From Deltaproteobacteria bacterium (lineage in GTDB: Bacteria; Myxococcota_A; UBA9042; PHBI01), in contig JAEUKJ010000512.1 of NCBI GenBank assembly GCA_016792665.1, positions 1 to 49,637 on the forward strand: DNA of 49,637 bases, read 5' to 3'. This document shows positions 46,101-49,637 of the stretch, one piece after another. Position 1 is the stretch's first letter. Each line of letters begins with the position of its first letter. Made by a program: the position numbers and the translations under genes. Under the pieces are notes generated by a model that saw nothing but the letters and a program-made list of their open reading frames with translations, ran no database searches and was not told the DNA's origin.

Positions 46101-47214
46101 CAATGGTGGCGACGGCCAGGCGGGTGCGGCCGGGGCCGGCGGGGCTAACGGTGGCAGCGGCCAGGTCGGCGAGCGCGCGGTCCTGACGACGAGCTTCGAC
46201 AGCTGCACGACGCAGGCGAACCAGCCGGGCAACGTGCCGCAGTGCTTCGATGGCACGGGCACCCTGGTCGCGGGGGCGTGCGGCGCGGGGGGCACCAACA
46301 CGTGCGGGGGTGAGGCAGTCTCGGGCGGGGCGGGGCGTGGCGCGATCTGCCCGGCCTTCAACACGCAGCAGAGCACGGGCACGGCGGGCTCGGCGGCGGC
46401 CAACGGCGGCGCGGCAGGTGCCGGTGGGGCAGGTGGCTACGACCGCGTGAGCCTGGACTGCGGCGCGTTCGGGACCGGCGGCTTCAATGCGACCGCGGCG
46501 GCTGGCACCGACGGCGGGCGTGGCGACGATCGCGACGGAGGCACGGGGTGCAGCGCGGTGGCGGGCTCGGTCACGAGCAACGAGTGGCTCGGCAACAGCG
46601 GGGGTGACGGCTCGACCGGGCGTCACGGTGGTGGCGGTGGTGGCGGCGGCGCGGGCGGCGGGGCCGATGTGACGATCGACTGCCCGAGCGGAGAGACGAC
46701 GCGTGACTCGCTCGGCGGTTCGGGCGGTGGCGGCGGTGCAGGCGGGTGCGGCGGGACGGCCGGGGCCGGTGGCAAGGCGGGCGGTGGCGCCTTCGTGTTC
46801 TTCGTTACCAACAACGCGCAGGTCGCGGCGGCCAACCTGCCGACCATCACGGGCAACACCGTCACGCGCGGCACCGGTGGCAAGGGCGGCAACGGCGGCG
46901 TCGGTGGCAAGGGTGGCACGGGCGGTGACGGCGGGGCCGGTGGGGCGATCGCGGGGCGCTTCGGCTACGCGATGGGTCAGGGCGGGCGCGGCGGTCAGGG
47001 CGGCGATGGCGGGCACGGTGGCGGCGGCGGTGGCGGCTGCGGCGGCGTGAGCTACGGCGTCTACGTGCACAACTTCAGCGGTGCTCCGACCTATCACACC
47101 GGCAACACCTTCGTGGTGTCGGGCGCGGGCGGGGTGGGCGGTGGCGGCGGTGCGTCGCCGGGCACGTCCGGTGGCAACGGCACGGCGGGCACCTCGGCCG
47201 ATCGCAACTACTGA
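43177..47214 (+). CDS. MopE-type Cys-rich surface lipoprotein with beta-helix and Gly-rich C-terminus (short paralogue)
   Basis: A 1345-aa paralogue of the preceding gene, 164 bases downstream and in the same direction. The lipoprotein signal ends VLAGAC, followed directly by SDSDKTG as in the long copy, then a DT-rich linker. The Cys/MopE region (about 75-800) has one long module instead of five. The beta-helix part (about 821-970, DAIYVSTSDVGALNQQGCG) and the glycine-rich C-terminus (ending SADRNY) are almost residue-for-residue like the long copy. GAGGGGAG precedes the ATG. The two probably arose by tandem duplication and then changed module number by unequal recombination. Shared surface role inferred; the 164-base gap shows no clear terminator. 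Confidence 0.9.
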   Translation: MRRGSLVRVGWLGVAALAVLAGACSDSDKTGTDDVADSVDADVEDTTVDTVDTTPDTDVVDSTTPDADTTPEPGAFGAPCTENKDCNSGWCVSSTLGPLCSRTCEEDCPTGWSCLGITDQIDVTFLCVPSNNRLCQPCTVDTQCGSGYCLTRQDGLRCSTACRSNTDCPSGYSCKTTESEGVTDKRSSQCIPDNDSCECLPGQEGLQRPCKNENESGTCWGLETCGGITGWSTCDAQVPSAEVCDGVDNNCNLLVDEGVSEPAAACAVTNETGTCAAPWTCQGATGWVCLARTPVAESCNGVDDDCDQAIDEDFKDEAGRYASADNCGACGLSCVGAIPNATAACRIAGANARCEVGECDAGYYPASVLTCLPATSSLCLACSADANCPTPGDKCVPLDGTQICGQDCSEGNAYGTAAGVCPAGNTCRDFGGGVRQCVPTSGSCSCQDGDAGKTRNCVATNAAGTCFGTATCDPVSGWGQCNARVPTAEICNGADDDCNALTDDVPGRGAVCAIANGFGSCPGVEDCAVGSQGLTCVGKTPAAEVCNYVDDDCDGATDEGFANLNQSCSSGVGACQRFGFNVCTANGQGTQCNAVAGATATEICDNIDNDCDGQTDEGAAFAQKGQPCTLGQGVCQVTGVFQCAGNGQSVACSQTPPAAAVSTEAGLCNNLDDDCDGSVDEDFPNKGQVCSVGTGVCRAFGNFACAANGGSTVCNAVAGASSAESCDLLDNNCDGQTDETFKNGQGKYALDTTCGNCFTDCRAILNKPHSYGVCDATPATPGCKLQCCRAGDTNAACDGSDWYDLNGVPDDGCELKLDPDAIYVSTSDVGALNQQGCGRGPRGTGANGANYPCKTITYGLGEAARQGVNRGKVLVADGLYVESLTLVAGKQVLGGYRADTWERNVAATNTSVRGPTVVAGHSKTIIADAITTATVFEGFIVYGGTTFAAGQNSYAFWLRGSNQNLQVKNNIVFGGNGGDGQAGAAGAGGANGGSGQVGERAVLTTSFDSCTTQANQPGNVPQCFDGTGTLVAGACGAGGTNTCGGEAVSGGAGRGAICPAFNTQQSTGTAGSAAANGGAAGAGGAGGYDRVSLDCGAFGTGGFNATAAAGTDGGRGDDRDGGTGCSAVAGSVTSNEWLGNSGGDGSTGRHGGGGGGGGAGGGADVTIDCPSGETTRDSLGGSGGGGGAGGCGGTAGAGGKAGGGAFVFFVTNNAQVAAANLPTITGNTVTRGTGGKGGNGGVGGKGGTGGDGGAGGAIAGRFGYAMGQGGRGGQGGDGGHGGGGGGGCGGVSYGVYVHNFSGAPTYHTGNTFVVSGAGGVGGGGGASPGTSGGNGTAGTSADRNY
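44810..47214 (+). repeat. Paralogous segment nearly matching 40610-43012
   Basis: The 3' 2.4 kb of the two MopE-like genes are close copies at both protein and DNA level (for example both contain the codons for NSYAFWLRGSNQNLQVKNN and GTGGKGGNGG in the same order). This is a direct repeat 4.2 kb apart, long enough to support homologous recombination that would delete or duplicate one gene. Confidence 0.82.
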
Positions 47215-47337
47215 GACACAGGGCGATTCGGGTCCGCTTCGGCTGGAGTCGCGCCGGCCGTTGCGGTTAGACTCGTGCGGTCGTCGATGGACGACGGGCG
47301 CGGGGCGGTGGACGCCGCGGCCGGTGGCGAGGGGACC

Positions 47338-48168
47338 ATGGCACGACGAGCCGCGCAGCGTTCCGGTGTGAGACCGAGGGGGCCGACTCCATGGCGTGGG
47401 GCCTGGTCGGGCGTGGTCGGTCTCGTGCTGGTGCTGGGGTGCGGGGCCTGCGGCGATGAGGCCAAGCGGCCGATCGGCGGGCTCTGCGAGGCGAGCGCGG
47501 AGTGCGTGACGAGCCTCTGTATGGACGGGGTCTGTGTCGATCCGGATGGGGACGAGGATCGCGACGGGCTGACGAATGGGTTCGAGGCGGGGATCGGATC
47601 GAACGGGTTCGCGGCCGACACCGACGAGGATGGGGTCGGAGATCGGGACGAGGTCGGGGCCGATCTGTCCGTCACCGACAGCGATGGGGACGGCAAGGGC
47701 GACATCGTCGAGAGCCTGCTGCGCGACGCGGATGGCGACTGCATCACCGACCAGCGCGACGCCGAGGACGGCGTCATGAACGGAGACCTCGCGCCGATGG
47801 TTGCGGTCGTGTGCCCGGGCGTCGGGGTGTGCGGGGCCGAAGGGGCCGTGCTGGCGGCGAGCTGCGTCGGGGGCACCGCGGTATGCGACTTCTCGCGGGT
47901 GCCCGGGTATGCGGCGGTCGAGGCGTGCAATGCGCTGGACGACGACTGCGACGGCGAGACCGATGAAGGGTTCGTGGCGGGGTGCGTGGCGCGGAGCGAT
48001 CGGCCGTGGCTCGTGCCTGCGACCAGCGGGACGCAGGTGCAGTCGGCGAAGTATCGCGGGGTGTTGGTGCTCGGGTCGCCGACGGTCCAGGTGATGTCGA
48101 GTGCGCGGCACAAGGCGTGGGTCGGCTTGACGCCGAACCTCGGGGCAGAGTCGGGAGGGGCGCCGTGA
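47338..48168 (+). CDS. Small lipoprotein with calcium-type loops and one MopE motif
   Basis: A 276-aa probable lipoprotein. The ATG at 47338 follows GAGGGG. After a long basic N-region the signal core [10 protein letters not shown] ends at a good lipobox (VLGC). A short Cys module ([20 protein letters not shown]) is followed by acidic calcium-type loops ([37 protein letters not shown]) of thrombospondin type 3 or dockerin-like style, then one MopE motif, [17 protein letters not shown] (about 203-219). The C-terminal 50 residues are neutral. It overlaps the collagen-like gene start (GTGA), so the two are coupled. It may be a periplasmic or surface anchor partner for the collagen-like protein; function unknown. 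Confidence 0.82.
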   Translation: MARRAAQRSGVRPRGPTPWRGAWSGVVGLVLVLGCGACGDEAKRPIGGLCEASAECVTSLCMDGVCVDPDGDEDRDGLTNGFEAGIGSNGFAADTDEDGVGDRDEVGADLSVTDSDGDGKGDIVESLLRDADGDCITDQRDAEDGVMNGDLAPMVAVVCPGVGVCGAEGAVLAASCVGGTAVCDFSRVPGYAAVEACNALDDDCDGETDEGFVAGCVARSDRPWLVPATSGTQVQSAKYRGVLVLGSPTVQVMSSARHKAWVGLTPNLGAESGGAP

Positions 48169-49637
48169 AGCGATGGTGCATGCGGATGTGGCTCGCGTTG
48201 GCAGCGAGCCTGGTCGTGGGTGTGGCGCGTGCCGAGGTGCCCGAGCTGGTGCCGATCCAGGGACTCTTGACGGACGCCGAGGGCGTGCCGCTGGAGGGGC
48301 CGGTGACCCTGCACTTCGCGCTTTACGATCGCGAGACCGGGGCCACGCCACTGTGGGAGGAAGTGCGCGACGGGACCGAGCAGGTCACGATCGAAGGTGG
48401 GTACTTCTCGGTGTTCCTGGGCGAGGTCGAGCCGCTGGAGGCGTTGCTCGCGGGGTCGCCGTCGGAGCTGTGGCTCGGGCTCGCGGTGGGTGACGACACC
48501 GAGATGTCGCGGGTGCGCTTCGGGTCGGTGCCGTATGCGCTCTATGCGCGGAACGTGCTGGGGTCGATCACGCCGCGCAGCGTGAGTGTCGGGGGAACCC
48601 TGGTGATCGACGAGGCCGGTCAGTGGGTCGGGCCCAGCACCGGGCTGGTCGGGCCGCGCGGGGAGGTGGGGCTCCAGGGGCCGCAGGGCGTGCAGGGGCC
48701 GCCGGGGCCGACGGGGCCGCAAGGCGAGGTGGGTGCGCAGGGGGCGATAGGGCCTGCGGGACCGCAGGGCGAGCGCGGAGCGGACGGGGTGGCGGGGCCG
48801 CGCGGGCCGGAGGGGCCGGCGGGGGCCAAGGGGATCGACGGCGAGCCGGGGCCGAGTGGGGGGCCTGGGCCGAGCGGCGACGATGGCGAGTCGGTGGTGG
48901 CGCTGAGCCTCGATGTGGGGAGCGCGGCGTGCCCGTGGGGCGGGGCCGAGTTCTCGGTCGGTGGGGTCACGACATACGCGTGCAACGGCGTGCCTGGGGA
49001 CGTGAGCTCGCAGGGGCCGGTGGGGCCGGTGGGGCCGCGCGGCGAGTCGGTCACGGCGACGAGCGTGGCGCCGGGGCAGGCGTGCCTCTACGGAGGGAGC
49101 GCGTTCAGTGTGGGCGGGGTCACGACGTATGCGTGCAACGGCGTCCCGGGTGCGCGGGGCGAGCGCGGGGCGGATGGGCCCGAAGGACCCGAGGGTCTTC
49201 CGGGGCCGCGCGGCGACAAGGGCGACAAGGGTGATAAGGGCGACACCGGGCTGGCCGGGCCGCGTGGTGCGGAGGGACCCGAGGGGCCCGAGGGTCTGCC
49301 CGGGCCGCGTGGTGACAAGGGCGACAAGGGCGACGCCGGACCGCAGGGAGCGACGGGCCCTGCAGGAGCGACTGGCCCTCAAGGAAGCACCGGCCCAGCC
49401 GGTCCGAAGGGCGACAACGGCGACCCCGGCAGCACGGGTCCTCAAGGTCCGCAAGGTCCGATCGGTCTCACCGGACCTGCGGGCCCGACCGGCCCGACGG
49501 GTCCGAAGGGTGACAACGGCGACCCCGGCAGCACGGGTCCTCAAGGCCCGCAAGGTCCGATCGGCCTCACCGGACCTGCGGGCCCGACCGGGTGCACTGG
49601 ACCTCAAGGTCAGATCGGCCTGACTGGTCGCGCTGGC
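48165..49637 (+). CDS. Collagen-like secreted protein (partial, right edge)
   Basis: 491 residues are visible and the frame is still open at the window end. GTG 48165 overlaps the previous stop, with GGGAGGGG at good distance. A signal peptide ([16 protein letters not shown]) is followed by a domain (about 28-130) with [30 protein letters not shown] and VPYALYA, a head module often found before repeat regions in bacterial surface proteins. Gly-X-Y collagen triplets begin near residue 159. They are interrupted by two short non-collagen modules, each with two cysteines and [16 protein letters not shown] (about 245-282 and 301-328). Triplets are rich in [11 protein letters not shown] and [19 protein letters not shown], so a triple-helical fibre is likely. 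The C-terminal anchor or trimerisation domain is outside the window. Confidence 0.88.
   Translation, partial: MKRWCMRMWLALAASLVVGVARAEVPELVPIQGLLTDAEGVPLEGPVTLHFALYDRETGATPLWEEVRDGTEQVTIEGGYFSVFLGEVEPLEALLAGSPSELWLGLAVGDDTEMSRVRFGSVPYALYARNVLGSITPRSVSVGGTLVIDEAGQWVGPSTGLVGPRGEVGLQGPQGVQGPPGPTGPQGEVGAQGAIGPAGPQGERGADGVAGPRGPEGPAGAKGIDGEPGPSGGPGPSGDDGESVVALSLDVGSAACPWGGAEFSVGGVTTYACNGVPGDVSSQGPVGPVGPRGESVTATSVAPGQACLYGGSAFSVGGVTTYACNGVPGARGERGADGPEGPEGLPGPRGDKGDKGDKGDTGLAGPRGAEGPEGPEGLPGPRGDKGDKGDAGPQGATGPAGATGPQGSTGPAGPKGDNGDPGSTGPQGPQGPIGLTGPAGPTGPTGPKGDNGDPGSTGPQGPQGPIGLTGPAGPTGCTGPQGQIGLTGRAG
49401..49591 (+). repeat. 99-bp near-identical collagen repeat, two copies
   Basis: A 99-bp unit (11 Gly-X-Y triplets) starting GGTCCGAAGGG is present at 49401-49499 and again from 49500 to about 49591, with only a few synonymous differences. 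Such recent duplication shows the collagen tract is still changing length; more copies may follow beyond the edge. Confidence 0.85.

Noticed and set aside
36748-47214. Direct claim that the MopE-type motifs bind copper and link to the metallophore operon
   Set aside because: The Asp/Asn pattern looks at least as much like calcium loops; copper binding in MopE depends on residues I cannot verify here, and the loci are about 18 kb apart.
43006-48351. A 1781-codon minus-strand frame over the short MopE-like gene and its neighbours
   Set aside because: It runs through three well-supported plus-strand genes and shows the same shadow composition.

Overview
The window is about 49.6 kb of GC-rich DNA (roughly 70% by eye). 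It looks like chromosome from a Myxococcota-type (former deltaproteobacterial) bacterium. The grounds are the codon usage, the many large lipoproteins and secreted repeat proteins (thrombospondin type 3, MopE-type metal-binding motif, EGF, C-type lectin and collagen modules), an NtrC-type regulator and ECF sigma/zinc-finger anti-sigma regulation. The taxon is an inference. I see no rRNA, tRNA, CRISPR, integrase or insertion sequence.

Layout. 1-134: start of a secreted protein leaving the left edge (minus). 266-2067: TetR regulator convergent with a membrane fatty-acid desaturase. 2385-6292: GT4 glycosyltransferase, FA2H-like fatty-acid hydroxylase and a lipoprotein with an L,D-transpeptidase domain; the last two genes overlap by one base. 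6407-8881 (minus): surface lipoprotein with DNRLRE, seven EGF repeats and a C-type-lectin domain. 9197-12174: NtrC-type response regulator and its histidine kinase, with a candidate sigma-54 promoter upstream. 12281-15262 (minus): a large Gly/Ala-rich protein of unknown role.

15356-18403 is the most interesting locus. Three overlapping minus-strand genes encode a small cysteine-rich precursor with a signal peptide, a DUF692 multinuclear iron oxidase and a DUF2063 partner. This is the layout of bufferin/Hvf-type RiPP metallophore operons. Divergent from it are an ECF sigma factor and a zinc-finger anti-sigma. Between them lies an array of eight tandem 11-bp units (the last one degenerate). A YceI protein and a small membrane protein follow (18435-19318, minus).

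19431-33983 (minus) is a tight run of three giant secreted proteins (1929, 1211 and 1706 aa); the last carries about 15 thrombospondin type 3 calcium-binding repeats. Two overlapping LuxR-type regulators (34220-35690, minus) separate this run from a second exoprotein block on the plus strand (35999-49637). That block has two paralogous MopE-type lipoproteins (2337 and 1345 aa), a small calcium-motif lipoprotein and a collagen-like protein cut by the right edge. The two MopE paralogues differ mainly by four copies of a roughly 740-bp module.

Taken together, most of the window builds or regulates the cell envelope and surface: lipid modification, peptidoglycan cross-linking, large calcium- or metal-binding surface proteins, and a probable metal-binding modified peptide under its own stress sigma factor.
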